NCBI GenBank assembly: GCA_018902385.1
Contig: JABSSW010000036.1
Span: forward strand, 248,001 to 312,000
Reading direction: 5' to 3'
From: Physcia stellaris
Lineage: Eukaryota; Ascomycota; Lecanoromycetes; Caliciales; Physciaceae
DNA length: 64,000 bases
Under the pieces are notes generated by a model that had not been told where the DNA came from, made no database searches, and saw only the letters and a program-made list of their open reading frames with translations. Shown in pieces: positions 11,675 to 24,105 of the stretch. The first letter of the stretch is position 1, and each line of letters starts with the position of its first letter. Position numbers and translations under genes: made by a program.

Positions 11675-12209
11675 TGTTCTGAGGATGGGGTGATTGAGGA
11701 TTACGGATTACCTTAAGGTCGGACTTTGGTGTACAATGATGAGAGGGAGAAATATCAATGGGTGATTTCGTTACTTCATAATCATTTTTTCCAGATTTAT
11801 CCGGAGCGAGGCACTCGCGATTGGGGGGTCCTTTTCCCACGCTAGCAAGCCGGCGAAATCTCTACGGATACTTGAAGCACCTCTCACGAAGTTACGGATA
11901 CTAAGTCTTACTTACTCTACCTACCACTGTTCATTCGAGTATTGAATACGACGGTATCTGCAGCACAGCGCAACTTAACAAACAGCGATACTGATCGAAC
12001 GCTTTGATCGATAGCTACATCCCTGGATAAACAACAAGCGAGCAAACTATAGTCGCGTTCTAATTATCAATACGTGATGTGTGGTAAATGAAACTGCCCA
12101 AGTCAGGCATATTTGGCAGAAGGGACAATGACATTGTCGACTCCACCGTCTATTCCGAGATACAGTAGGTCTCGCTATCATACGTATCCGGAATTTTAAC
12201 GGCCGCTTT
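11675..12209. other. Intergenic region upstream of CGR1
   Basis: This 535-base stretch lies between the start of CGR1 and the end of the Clr5-TPR gene, both on the minus strand. It should hold the CGR1 promoter and the 3' UTR of the Clr5 gene. The short word TTACGGATACTAAG/CTACGGATACTTGA recurs at about 11,870 and 11,892. No gene seen. Confidence 0.5.
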
Positions 12210-14297
12210 TCACTCCAAATGCAATCTTCCCGGCCGAATGGTTATTCCCGAAACACCGAACACTGTTTTGAACGGCCGCCCTTCATCTGAAAGGTACGAG
12301 AAGTGACGATGATCCAGGGCGTTCTGGAGCGATCTCACAATTCCATCCTTGGGACCCCACTCCTTGTTCGCAAGCGCAGCCGAGAAGGCTCGTTCAAACC
12401 ACTCTTCGGCATCATCCCAGGACATATGGGTCTGATAGACAATCCCGATTGAGATATTGACCCATACTGATCGCTCGTCTTCGTAGCCAAAGATTTCTGA
12501 AGCTTTCTCGGACGCCACGTTGAACAGAAACCTGGCTTCGGTTCGATACCCATACTTGAGTACATTGGCCACAAGCTGAAGCGATGCTTCCATGAAATCG
12601 AAACTCTCAATCGAGTCCTCTTTCCACTCATAAGCCTCCCAAGCTCTTTCCAAGGAACCCAGTGCGTCTTGAAATTCAGCTCGGTGTTCGGTGGCTTCGC
12701 CTAACTTGCCATAGAGCCCAAGGAGCTCGGCTAGCCCTTTTAGATGCTGGACGCGAAGTGCCGGGCTTCTGTCGCACTGGGATATGATGGCTAATAAGAG
12801 ATTCTCGGCGGCCCGGTTTTTTACTGCAACATGTGTGCGGGCGACTCCAAGCCCATAATCAATACTACCGGTGGTCAAGTCTTGAAGGACCGAATGAGTA
12901 ACTCCTGAAAGATCTAATTGGGAGCTTTTTCTGATAGACTTTTGGGTGGCCTTTACCTTCCCGCTGGTTCTTTTTCCGGCTTTGGACGTATTGTGAGCGC
13001 TAAGTGAAGAGGCCAACAACTCTTTGGACAGAGAAAGGAGGCCCAGGGCGTCAGCCTCCCTGTTCCATCCGTTAAGGAGCTCGACTGCTTGAAAAACATT
13101 CTGCTGGGTTCTCTCGTCCCCACAGCCATATATTTCGATGTGGTTTTGCATCACTTTCTGCACCTGATCCATAGCTTTCTCCATTCGTCCAGTGTTGGCG
13201 TAGAGGTCGGCAAGATTATAGGCGACCTTGACTGTGTCGCTGTTGGTCTTTCCTATGACATTACCCAAACCGATAGCAGCTTGAGACAACATTGTCTCAG
13301 CCTCATCGAGCTTGCCAGTATCTCGAGACTTAAGAGCCATTCGCCACATCTCGTAAAGATCAGTCCTTGAATGTCCACGCCAACGGAGCGCAAGCCTGCC
13401 GCCATCAAGAGATCCGACATCGGTAGCTTCGTCAGAATCATCTTCTGGGGCATCCTGGACAATTCCGATTTCTTCAACCACGGAATGATCTGCCATATTG
13501 TTGGCGGGAGAATCGACGAGCGCCTTGGGTGTCTTATAGCTCACACCCTGGGGCGTGGTAACCTCTACGAAGAAACATTAACTTTAAATCTGGAGAAGCT
13601 TACGCACTCTAGATGGGTGCGGTTTTGGGAAATTTTACCTGTTAGATCAATGGTGACCTTGGGTTTCTTGGCCCTCACAAGCGTGCTCTCGAGCCGGCCG
13701 CTGTCCCATACCCTTCCCCCAAAAGAGAAGACAGTGTCTTTACCTTCTTCACGCTTCCTGCGCTCGGCTTTTCCTTTCAGTTTTAATGCTGTATCCGCTG
13801 AAAGGTTCTTTTGCCAATTCCATTCTTTGAATTTAGTTTTGTAGAGCTTCTGGCTTCTAGAGGTCAGCAGTACGTTCTGACAAGCATTGACCTGACTGAG
13901 TTCCTTACGAGGCATCGAAGGAATAATTCTCCTTCATGACTTCCATGGTTTCAGAGAGGCTTTTATTCTGCTCTATGTATAGCACCCTGATCGTTTCTTT
14001 GTAAGCGTTCCAGTCAAGGTGCTCACTCCTAGCTCGACGTAAGGCTCTAGCTTCTGTTTGTGGGCCAGGTATGGATGGAATTGGCGGCGGCCCTGTCTGT
14101 TGATCTTCCATAGAGACGTCATTGCTGGGCTGAAATTCGTTCCCCATATCAGCGGTGAAAGGATTTGGGTATGACTGTTCAAGTCCATTTGACACAGGAG
14201 GGGCCTCAGAAGAACCTTCGAGAAGACCGTGGACCTGTTGGTCATAGGAAATTCCGGGGTTGTGCCAAACGAATGGAAACGGCGGATGCTGCTCCAT
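12210..14297 (-). CDS. Clr5-domain protein with C-terminal TPR-like repeats
   Basis: Exons on the minus strand are 14297-13909, 13856-13639 and 13564-12210 (1962 bases, 653 aa). Residues from about 95 form a Clr5 domain: WNAYKETIRVLYIEQNKSL, then ENYSFDAS, and after the first intron KLYKTKFKEWNWQKNL. The domain straddles the intron, which confirms the splice. In fission yeast Clr5 acts in gene silencing; in filamentous fungi this N-terminal domain is common on large proteins of unknown role. A long helical region from about residue 230 has TPR-like pairs (KLDEAETMLSQAAIGLG, NLADLYANTGRMEKAMDQV, DDAEEWFERAFSAAL). A low-complexity acidic linker separates the two. The function is probably nuclear protein-protein scaffolding; this is inference from domains only. 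Confidence 0.85.
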
Positions 14298-14547
14298 GAC
14301 TGCTTGGTATGATTGTCTTGTCTGGTCTGTCGAACACACAATGATACAGAGGTATATGGAAAGGGACTGAAGGTACAATTGAGAATAAACCAACCAGGAC
14401 GGTATCAACAGGGATGACCAATCACCAGTGCCAAGCCAATCATTGGAGACTACAGTATTCTAGGGCAAGAGCTTGCAAAAGGCCGAAGACGCAAGATCGC
14501 GAGGGTCGAAGGTAACAGGCTCCAGAAAGCCCAACACACAAGGTCCG

Positions 14548-14638
14548 AGGCCAGTGGACAAAAGGTTCGGAGCAAAAGATCGCAAAAGGCCCTAGGCCAG
14601 GGGACAAAGAGCTCGGAGCAAAAGATCGCAAAAGGTCC
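14548..14638. repeat. 46-bp tandem repeat, two full copies plus flanking fragments
   Basis: Two adjacent 46-bp units begin at 14,548 and 14,594. Both contain ggacaaa followed by cggagcaaaagatcgcaaaa, with a few substitutions. Degenerate pieces of the same unit (gcaaaagg...gcaagatcgc) occur at about 14,475 and 14,710. The repeat opens a long minus-strand frame that I consider non-coding. Confidence 0.75.
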
Positions 14639-16203
14639 AAGACGCAAGATTGCTGATGATTGAATGCAATGATCGGAATATCGCAGAACGTCCAGATTAA
14701 GGCTTCAAAAGGCTCGAAGCAAACGATCGCAAAGGAGGAGGGCTTGACGACAAAAGGTCCACCTGATACAATCACCCTAGTCGGCTTCTTGCAGGCGGGT
14801 GAACGATGACCCGGCCAAATCAATATTAGTCCAAAGCACAGGCACCGGTCTAGCAGCCTTCTGTCATGGTGCCACTGGCATCGCTTTACACCGCATGGAT
14901 CAGTCAACCTGATGGGTTTCAACAACGCCTGCATTCGAAACGTCTACCCACGAGTTCGAGGTCTCTGACAAGTCGGGCCCATTTAGCGACTCATCAGCTG
15001 AGAACCACTGCCAGGAGGCCTGCTTTCACCAGACTGCGCACGAACCATGTGGGTTGCTGTTCTACGTGATTCGGGCCCATAACCCGAACAATTAAGCTAC
15101 ACGAATCACCTGAGGAGTGTTACACCATTACTTTATCATCTCAGTCCCTGAGGAAACTCCGGGTCGCTTTCCGCAGAGCCTCTAGTAGGCGCTGCGTCAG
15201 TGGAGATGCTCGTAATCGGCTCCATCCAAACCGCACTCAAGCTTTTGCCGCAACATCACTTAATTCGGTCTAGTCCGTCCAAGGGTACAAATGCACGGAG
15301 CAACAAAAGATCCTGGGAAGCATCGAGTCCCGATCTTGGGGATCGGTCCATTCATTGATCCTTCAAGCCAAGCGGAAGCGGCAGATGAACCACGAAATGA
15401 CATGCAGCGCTACGAAAACTGGTTTTGTCAGGTGTGAAAGCGGACACAACAGCCAAACTATAAGGCAGCAAAAGGTCTAGCTGATAATTTGTCCTTTTGT
15501 GTCCAGCTGCACTCACTATCCGATTTTACTACGGTCCATGCCGTCAGCTAACTAACGCTAGCTACTTGGCATCACATTCTTCGTACGAACTTCCGCCAGT
15601 AAAAGAACGAATGATCTTGCTGGTGCAGTATTAGCAGGAAGCTCACAGAAGTTCTCAAAAATTCCAAGGTGTTTCATTTGTTGGTTCATTACAGATGCCC
15701 AGAACCAGACTGTCCCCATGCAGACGACGGGCTTGTTATCCAAGGAATAAAGGCACTGCATCTAATGACAAACAAAAGTTCCAAAAAGCCATTCCAATGT
15801 AGGTCGGGGATTTTTGTAAAGGAAGGGGCAGCTATGCGGTGAGGAGAGTCTATATGAGGGCCCTCTCCTACCATTTCCAAGACAGACTCATGCCATTATA
15901 GACATACCCTTCTAATTGTCAATAGCTCTCTCGCCAGCTGTATTGGATTACTTGCCGTGAATATTCTGTCCATCTATCTACTGTATTAGCCAATATATAC
16001 CAACTGCACAGGATGGATGGCCGAGAAGCAAAAGGGTCCACTACTGGCAAGGTGGGTCACTCTTTGGTCCTTGTACCCAATTCCTCGCCCGTTCAATAAC
16101 TCGTAACCCCCGAGTTGGTGCTTGTACCCAATCCAGGGTATAATTGACATCATACCATATCAAATAGGGATCGAATCCGTCTTCAGCTACTTGTATCCCT
16201 GTC

Positions 16204-16616
16204 ATGTGTGGCTTTGGTCTGAAGCTCCAGCAAGGCGATACGCTTGGTCACCAACATAGATCTTTCTCACCAATGCAGCGGTGGATGAATGAGCAGCCCA
16301 GCGAATCCCCATTCCACAACATCGGCTTTGTTGCCAACAGCAAAGACCCCGGAATCCCTACGAAGCCACAATGTAAGCAGCGGACCGACACGTCAAGTAC
16401 CCAAGCTACCGCTGGCTCGTGGGGAGATGACAGCCGAGGAGAGAGTATGGATTGCAAGCAGCAGAAGGCTTCAGGTACGTTCTTTATATTGGATTCTTCC
16501 TGTTTTGTTTAGTAGCTGACAAGCCTTTTCAGCAATACGCTTGAATGTGACCAAGGAAAGATACTCGGGAAAGAAAGTTTACTCAGGTAAACACTAGCTT
16601 ATGTCATGGAAATGGT
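16204..16616 (+). other. Possible small spliced gene, weak
   Basis: ATG 16,204 opens a 102-aa frame. A plausible 58-base intron (GTACGT donor at about 16,475, AGCTGAC branch, TTTTCAG acceptor at 16,532) would join it to a short second exon for a product of about 120 aa. No domain, signal peptide or membrane segment is evident, and the composition is unremarkable. It may be chance. Confidence 0.15.
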
Positions 16617-17531
16617 TCGCTCAGAGAGATTGTTAGGTTCGATCATTGACAGAACATCAATTTAACACTTTCCATAGTAAAAAAGGGGCGATGACTTAAG
16701 CAGCTACATCTTCGGCGAGGAACGGAGCGCACTCGCCACTAAGACTAGCTAGCAGTGCCTTGTACAGTCCCTTAGATCGCGTAACAAACTCAACGATCTA
16801 AATCTTGATGAAGTTGTAGCTTCAAGCTTTGGGGGGTAGTGATCGTCTTGCTTGTCGTATCTCAGCCAGGTCCATAAGTGCAGCTCCAGAGCCTGAGTTA
16901 GGAGGCTCCAGATCTGGGCCAAAAGACCACCTTCAAGCGCCAGCAGATACCAAAATTCTAGGAGCAGTGCTGATATTATACTTCTTGCCGAGTGAACACG
17001 AAAATTTCGGCAGCTGGCGCAAGCCCGGCGGGTTCGAACTTGGCTAAGGAAGATGTTCTCTACCCTGGTCGTCATCGATTGCTGTCGCCATCACGGAAGC
17101 TAATGCTGCTGTCATTGTTCTTCACAAGCTTGCGCGTCCCCTTTGGAAGTATGTATCTGCCGGACTAATGCGAAAGATACCGGGCGTGCCATTTGAGAAG
17201 ATATGGACTGCCTCTCCGTAAGCTGTCTAATCCAAGCTTTTCAGCATGTGTGAAAGTCTTGTGAAGTAACCTCTCTTTTCTACTACTGAGAAACACTGTT
17301 GTGGAAGAGCATTCGCGGGGTTTGACCTGTAAGTATCCGTACCATGTACAAGGCTGACTAACCATTGTACTGCATGACATGTTGCCGTACGTAGAAGGCT
17401 GGGCAGATAATGTAAGTCTCGTGGGACGTTTAATTCCAGGTATACTTGTTTCGTAAGGACTCTATTTCTGTTGAGACAGCTTATTACCTATTTATCTGCT
17501 TAGGCTCTCACAAGGTCACATCGCTGTCACA

Positions 17532-19821
17532 ATGAAGTCTCGGAGGTTTAACATGCATAAGACGTCCTTTCGTAGACCCGAAGGAGGTTTTCGAAGACCC
17601 GAGGGAGAAGCAAACAAGCCTCTGATCGTGGGACTGGGAGAGGACATGGAGAAGGAGAAAAAGGAGGACGAGGAGGACGAGGAGGACGAATGGGAAGACG
17701 AGGAGGAGGGGGAGGAGGATTGGTGGGAAGAGAAAAAGCCAACGCAGGAAGAGCAACTAGCTTCTGTTGTAGCAAAAGAGGAGGACTATGGTAGCGATGG
17801 AGAGGACTGTGAGCTTCACGTCTACGAAAAGAAATTCGATACTCGAGGAGAACAAACTACTCTAAAGGCTGGGACCAAAGTCGATATACCACCACCGAAA
17901 CCAAAGAGTCACCGAGCGTGCCTGGTGCTGAACCGCCATTATGGTTACAGAGGGCAATTTCGATATACAGAACTGGAGATCCAATCGCGACACGTTATAA
18001 AAGCCCTGAGAGAGGTGATTGGCACCTACCCTGGGGTTGATTTTGCTACAAAATCTGTAAGCATAACAGAACCCCCTAAGTGTCTATACCACTACCAAGA
18101 TGAGATCCGGCGGTACGCTGAAGCGTCAAATGACAAGCAAGAGAAGTCACATATACAATTGTGTCTTCAGTATATGGAGAAGACTTTACATCGGGAGATC
18201 AAAATATCCAAGTCGTCAAGTTCGCCTGAATGGGAGTACCGTGACCTGTGGATGGCGTTCAAGCCAGGTTGTCTGATATATGAAGATATGGGCGATTTCG
18301 AACTATTATCGCGGCTTCGATCGATGTACGATGAAGGGGACTATGTGGAGCCAGAGTCTTGGGTACTGTCCACCGAAGTCATCGGCTACCGCGGCAAAGA
18401 AGTTGGTGTCAGGCTAAGACATATCAGTATCAAGCAATATGAGGGTTGCAAACCGATCCGCGAGCTTTCGGCGATTCCTCTCCATCTACACCCCAAAGAA
18501 GAGAGGATACGATATGATCTGCTGAAGCGAGGTCGAAAATATCTCTCGCTTGGGGGCATTCATCATTGTTATTATGAAGATGTAGCATATGGCCGGGGCC
18601 CGAATGTAGAGCATGATTTGAGCCCGGATGAGACTAAATATGTGCGTACCAACTCTCCTCGTCTCATGATACTTTGTGGATAGTAACCAATCCTTCCAGG
18701 TCGAACACAGAATCATGATCGACGTCGATCATTGTTCACTCACTCAACCTTTCATCTCTGGGCTGAAAATTTTTACCAGTGGTTTAGAAGCGAAGGAAGG
18801 GCTGTCAGATGAGGATATAATGACATGCTGTCCTCGCATAGACGGCTACTCGCTTGAATCAAAGCAGTGGTTCCTCTACTTAGTTGAAAGTGTTACAGAA
18901 GTTGCCTACAATGACATGGCGTTCCATGGTCTGGTCCTTCAAGAACAGAAAAAGAAGCTTATATCCACCCTTTTGAAAAGGCAAGATCGCGAGCAGCATG
19001 ATGACTTCGACGATCTCATCCAGGGAAAAGGCAAAGGACTCATTTTTCTCTTATATGGACCTCCAGGGGTCGGCAAGACTTACACTGCAGGTTTGTTTTC
19101 CTTGTGGATACAGAAAACGGCTCTGACAGGTTGCTGAGTAATTACTAGAAAGCATAGCAGACCACACACGTCGACCTTTATTGAAGGCTCACGCTGCTGA
19201 TGTTTATGGACCAGGAGCCCAGGTAGAGAAACAACTGTCTGACCTCTTTACACTAGCAACCAGATGGGACGGTATCCTTCTACTGGATGAGGCGGATGTG
19301 TACATGCAAGACCGGGCCCTACAAGATCTAAGTGCAAATCAGCTGGTCTCAAGTGAGTTTCAATAAGCAACCTGCATGGGCTCCCGGCTACTAATCGGTA
19401 TTCTCTAGCATTTCTTCGCATATTAGAGTATTACGAGGGAATCCTATTTCTCACTTCAAATCGTGAGCATACAATTGACCCTGCTTTCAGGTCTCGAATT
19501 CACCTCTTCATTTATTATCCTCCACTATCAGCAGATGCTCGCCGGAAGCTATGGGTTGCATCTATCACAAGGGCATATGGTAGTCAGACACCTGAGTGGC
19601 TATCGACCCAATGTCTGGATCACCTCGTGGGGCAAGACATAAACGGTAGACAAATCAAGAACGTTGTCCGCGTCGGGTACTCCTTTGCGCGGAGTGAAAG
19701 GCGTGCGATGAATGATGAGGACCTCCTGCAAGCCTTGTACGCACTAAAGCAAGACGAGACTGACTCCGATCAACTGTCAGAACGGGAAGAGGCTAGAAAG
19801 GCAATAGCAGCGATCACCTAA
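17532..19821 (+). CDS. Fungal AAA+ ATPase with acidic N-terminus and DUF7025-like middle region
   Basis: Exons are 17532-18641, 18700-19090, 19149-19352 and 19409-19821 (2118 bases, 705 aa). The N-terminus has a small internal duplication (FRRPEGGFRRPEG) and a Glu/Asp-rich run over about residues 38-75. The middle region, about 130-450, fits the long N-terminal domain seen on a family of single-AAA fungal proteins. The ATPase core is intact: Walker A GPPGVGKT at 490-497, Walker B ILLLDEAD at 543-550, sensor FLTSN, and an arginine-finger segment FRSRIH. Each of the last two introns falls inside the AAA module, and the joins restore its motifs. These proteins expand greatly in filamentous fungi; their substrates are mostly unknown. 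It sits in a gene-poor, transposon-bearing stretch. Confidence 0.88.
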
Positions 19822-20792
19822 GTACTCGTACACTTTGAAAAGTGATCCTAGGTGGGCAGGACGGCATTAACCCATCGTCTGGGGTGGTACGATGGTGTTA
19901 CTTATGCATCGCCAATGATTTCTTCATCTAAATTGTCTTAGATACCATTCTTAGCACTAAGCAAACCATTGTGACAACGATTATGATATCATCTGATGAT
20001 ATCCATCCCAAACCGGCTAACCGTAGGTTCGTAAGGATGTATCCATGAAAATTGTACCACTTCTACCAGGCCATGAATTGGTACTCCCGGCTGCAGAGAG
20101 GTAGGTGAGTCTTTTTGTGCACTCAATTTATGCTCCTTTGGATAACGATCAGTGCCTACTACCGTCAAAGCTACCGATAGAAATAGTTAGTGCTGAGAAT
20201 AGCAGGAATTTTCGAAGCATTAACCAGTGACCGTTGCGAAGTCTCTACTATCTCTGCTGGATAATCTCTCTTGACCATTCATGTCAGTGGCCGCAAAATA
20301 AGGACTTGGAATTCAAGTGCACGGGAGTATCTTCAACGATCTGCAAGTCCCGCGACAGTCCTCGTTGAATACACAATTTTAAGTTCTGCCAATATTCTCA
20401 AGGCATCCCGGAGGCAAACCGCAATAAATGACCCACTCCCGTCCCGAGTGTTGATAGAAATATAATGCGTATCCAATAATTATCTGAAATATTTTTCTTT
20501 CTCCTCTCAAATTTGCAAACATCACTTTAACGCGTACCAGATCTGGGATCATCGTTGGGACAATATCAACATCGGCATCGATCACTTACGACTGGTGTCG
20601 ACAAATTACAATCGTCTCCTGTCAAACACCATCTCAATGCAAAGTGACACAAGCATAACACTCATTACATTGTGAGGTTTCAGTGAGAAATCAAAGTTCA
20701 AGTGCATTTCTGAGCCCACACCATCTGCATCATCATACAAAGACGAATGTGTCGCGAAAAAAGAGTGATAGTAGTATACTCACAGCGTCTCA
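19822..20792. other. Intergenic region without recognised gene
   Basis: This 971-base stretch holds the 3' end of the AAA gene and the promoter of the 2EXR-like gene. Only short, motif-free frames occur. A local inverted word (gatatcatctgatgatatc) lies near 19,985. Confidence 0.5.
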
Positions 20793-21778
20793 ATGGATAA
20801 GTTACAGTGTGGCCTGTTGAAACTTCCGCTAGAGCTAAGGCACCAGATCTATATTGATGTTTCGGCTCGTCGTCGAAGCCTAACCTTCTTTATGTCAACC
20901 GCTCAATCAATCGAGAGGTGACTCATTTCCTACGACGATGGCAACAAACATATACATTTCACATCTCGGGTAACGGAGCTGGCTTCGACGCCTTCTCTCA
21001 ATTCTGCTTCAAGATCAAGGGTCACATTCCGCGCTTTAGCAGAATGAGACACGTCGTCTTGAAAATTCATCCTCCGGACCCTGAAAGGCCAATACAGATG
21101 TGCTACATTTGGCAAGAGGCTCTACGGTTTTGTAAGGATCTTGCCTATTACCGAAAAATCCGCAACTTGACCATCGATTTCGTGGATGACGAATTCACGT
21201 GGGCGACGAACGGGTTAGCCCATTCCACCATGAACCTACCAATCAAACAGTGGGATTTTTGTTACTCTGATGTCTGTCAAATCCTGGCAGTTTTCTGCCG
21301 GTTCATGGACAATGTCGACGAGAACTCAAAAGTCATTCTCCCTCAGTCATACTTGAGTGGCACATATCAAAGAACTCCTTACATCCAAAAAGATGCCGAA
21401 CATACCGAAAGTTTAATGACTGGCAGGTGGACAGGCTGGGTGGACAAAAATTGGATAGACGATTTCTGGTTGCTTAACGAATGGATCGACATAGGATGTC
21501 ACCTTGTTGAGCGAGCCACAGGCCGAAAATCGAAAGCCGCCTTCGAAAAAGTATTCGGTCGTACGGTAGTTCTAACATGGGAGGATTGGGAGAGCTTTAA
21601 ACAGCAGTGGACTCATATGGAGACTCTCGATGAATCGGAGCGTCCGCGTGAGAGGCAGGCTTGTCCACCTGTTATGGACTGTGTGTGCGAGTGGGCCTTG
21701 GTAGAAATAACACTACCTGAGCCATGCTTGCTGACATCTTGGCCCGGGAAGCTGGTAGGAAGTGGCAGAAGGAATTGA
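20793..21778 (+). CDS. 2EXR/F-box-like fungal protein, reading frame broken by one missing base
   Basis: ATG 20,793 starts MDKLQCGLLKLPLELRHQIYIDV, a motif typical of 2EXR/F-box-like fungal proteins. This frame stops at 20,919-20,921, exactly where a second frame takes over (VTHFLRRWQQTYTFHISGNG) and runs to 21,778. The two parts join if one base is added at about 20,917 (GAGAGG, before GTGACT), giving a 328-aa protein of 987 bases. There is no room for an intron. The remainder has alternating hydrophobic and aromatic stretches (VLTWEDWESFKQQW) but no second known domain. Either the gene is inactivated or the base is an assembly undercall, as in three other genes here. A transposon begins 18 bases after the stop codon. 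Confidence 0.7.
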
Positions 21779-21796
21779 TGGGAATTGAAGATAGTA

Positions 21797-21892
21797 TCGC
21801 GCCTTGCAAATGTCTGTTTCAAACGCCGTTTTTGCCGAAATTTTAGCGTGATACTCACCAAATCGTTGGAAAACGAGGCAAAATGACAAAAT
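21797..21892 (+). repeat. Left terminal inverted repeat of the transposon
   Basis: This 96-bp repeat matches the reverse complement of 25,862-25,957 except at two sites. At both, the left copy has GG and the right copy has GA. It still contains several CC and GG steps, unlike the element interior. Confidence 0.95.
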
Positions 21893-22160
21893 CTCAATTC
21901 ACGATCACTCAGACTCAATTGAAATTTGATATATCTCGTTAATTGTGATTTTTGATGTTGAATTTCGTTTGATTGATCGATTCGTGCGAAACGCACGAAA
22001 TATTTTTCATTTGATGCAGAATGCACTAAATGAACGATCAAATCAACGTTCAATACGAATTCATCTTATATGTGTGAAATGTTTTTTCGTATTGATGTTG
22101 TAAAATTTTTTTTTGATGTTTCTTGATTTTTCACTCGTTGTAAACTTTTTTCGTTTTATT

Positions 22161-24105
22161 CATGATTTCAAAACGTGACAAAAACTCATCGTCGTCGTCG
22201 TTGAAATCGTCGAGAAAACGAAAAAAATGATAACAATCAAAACGAAAAAATCTGAAACTCGATCGAAAAAAGTTCAATTTCAATTTTCGATCAAATTGAA
22301 AATCAAAAGAATCAAGATTTTCATGAATTTTCTCTCGAAAGAAAATTTCGTTCAAATTCAACAGAAAAAATTCGATGTCGAAAACAATCAAATTGTCGAT
22401 GCTTTCACGAATTTCGATGATATTGAGAAAAACGAAAAAAAAAAGAATTTGCAAATGAAAAAAGTAAAAAATATTCAAATCGATCAAATCGACGAAATAT
22501 CAAAATTGAAAATCGAAATAGCGATGTTTAAAAATCAGCTCAAAAAAACTCGCAAAAAGAAAACTTTTATCATTGATTTTGACGATGATGAATTTTTTAT
22601 TCAATTCGTTGTTCAAATTACTGATCGATTCAAAAAACAAATGAAAATTGATGTTCTAAATAATGAGAAAAAAATTCGTCAAAAAAAAAAAAGAGTCAAA
22701 CAACTAAACAAAAAATTTTTTGAAATTGAATATGTCGTTCATATCAAAATCAAATTCGAAAAAATTGTCATTTTTGAAAATATTGTCGTACATCGAATTT
22801 TTGATTTTTCGCGTTTCGATTATCGTCATTTTTCAAAATTTATCATTATTAAAATGAAAATTCACGTCGACGTCAACAATGTAATTTGTTATCACATACG
22901 CATTGATGTCGTTTTGATTTGATATAAACAAACGATCGTTGAAAAAATTGTCATTTCATTGAACGAATCTGATGATTACGATTTAAAAATGATTTTTCGT
23001 TTGAAATCATCGCAACAAAATTCGATCAAAAAAATTCATGATTCATATCGACGTACAATATCATAAAAACGTCAACGATCAATTTTTTGTTTTTGTTCAG
23101 TCGTCGAAATTTTTTTCTTTGAAAAAATTGAAAAAACTAAAACAAAAGCAAAAAATGAAAAATCGCGAAAAGAAAAAACAAAAACGTTTGAATTCGATCG
23201 ACAACGAAAAAAAAAAACTCATTATCGAATATCGATGCATCGATTTTTTGTGTTCGAATTACAAATCTAATGAAAGTGTTGAAAATTATTGTTATTTTTT
23301 TAATCAAAATCATTACAAAATGAAACAAAAAGACATCGACGATTGAATGATTGAATTTGAACAAAAAAAAATCAACGTCGTCAAATGTTTTGATCATATA
23401 AAAATGAAATTCAAACGTATGATTCGTAAAAAATTTGATCAAAAATTTCATAATGAAAATTCGATCAATAATTTAATGACTATTTGAATTAGCAAAAGTA
23501 TAATTGAAATTGAACGATTTAAACATCGTCGTCGACGAAATTATATCAAATCGATTTTTTTCGACGAATTTTTTGCATTCGAACGTAAATCGAAACGTAA
23601 ATTTCGACGAAAACATCGTCGCAATCGAAATTTCAAATTCAAACATATCACGTCATCATCAACGATTTCATTTGTTCAGTCGCAATTTTATTTTGCTCTT
23701 TTTAATGTTTTTTCGTCGAGTAATTTCGTCAAACTCAAAGAAAATACAAATTCTTCTGTGACAGATTTTATTAGTTGAATAATTCACGATCATATGAAGT
23801 TGAACATTTCGAAATCTGAATTGAAAAAACGCAAAAATTTTATACAAATCGATCGAATGCTTCTTGACAAAGAATTTGATTTTCAAATCGTTCAATTCAA
23901 AAAAAATTTCAGCGAAATCGAGCAGTGATGAAAATTGCGCGACGTTAAATCAGATATCGACGTCAAACTCGTTCGTTATGTCAAAAAATACGAAAAGTAA
24001 ATCAAAAAAAAAAATCATGATCATAATACGAAATCAAATGTGCTGAAATCGTCAAACGAAAAATCGAATCTGATAAATGAGATGCGAAATAAATGATTGA
24101 TTTTT
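22161..24105 (+). pseudogene. Decayed accessory reading frame carried by the transposon
   Basis: Open segments at 22,227-22,922 and 23,038-23,346, then continuing past isolated TGA codons to about 24,100, suggest one degraded gene on the plus strand. The internal stops are TGA where a TGG (Trp) would be expected from CC-context mutation on the other strand. The product is Lys/Asn/Ile/Phe-rich and contains no Pro, Gly or Trp. Near 23,235-23,330 it retains a spaced Cys pattern (RCIDFLCSNY, then NYCYFFNQNHYKM) resembling a small Cys/His module I associate with repetitive fungal ORFs. A frame change near 22,930-23,040 is unresolved (indel or intron). Not a transposase by any motif I can see. Confidence 0.5.

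Larger units (their letters stand above)
14298..17531. other. Gene-poor 3.2-kb stretch with repeats
   Basis: No convincing gene. It contains the 46-bp tandem repeat near 14,548 (listed separately) and related shorter copies on either side. A doubtful small frame lies at 16,204-16,616. Around 16,060-16,200 the phrase cttgtaccca recurs. The rest is featureless to me apart from the AAA-gene promoter just before 17,532. Confidence 0.45.

Noticed and set aside
14440-14934. 164-codon minus-strand frame
   Set aside because: It is produced by the 46-bp tandem repeat and has no domain; the repeat length also drifts out of frame between copies.
15040-15110. Short inverted word ttcggg/cccgaa
   Set aside because: Six-base arms with a seven-base loop are common by chance and no transcript context supports them.
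16980-17050. A ggttcgaac word resembling a tRNA B box
   Set aside because: No A box or cloverleaf could be folded around it.
22131-23895. Minus-strand frames in the left part of the transposon
   Set aside because: They are Phe/Ile-rich antisense shadows of the Lys-rich plus-strand frame; extreme AT content without TAA-rich words inflates open frames.
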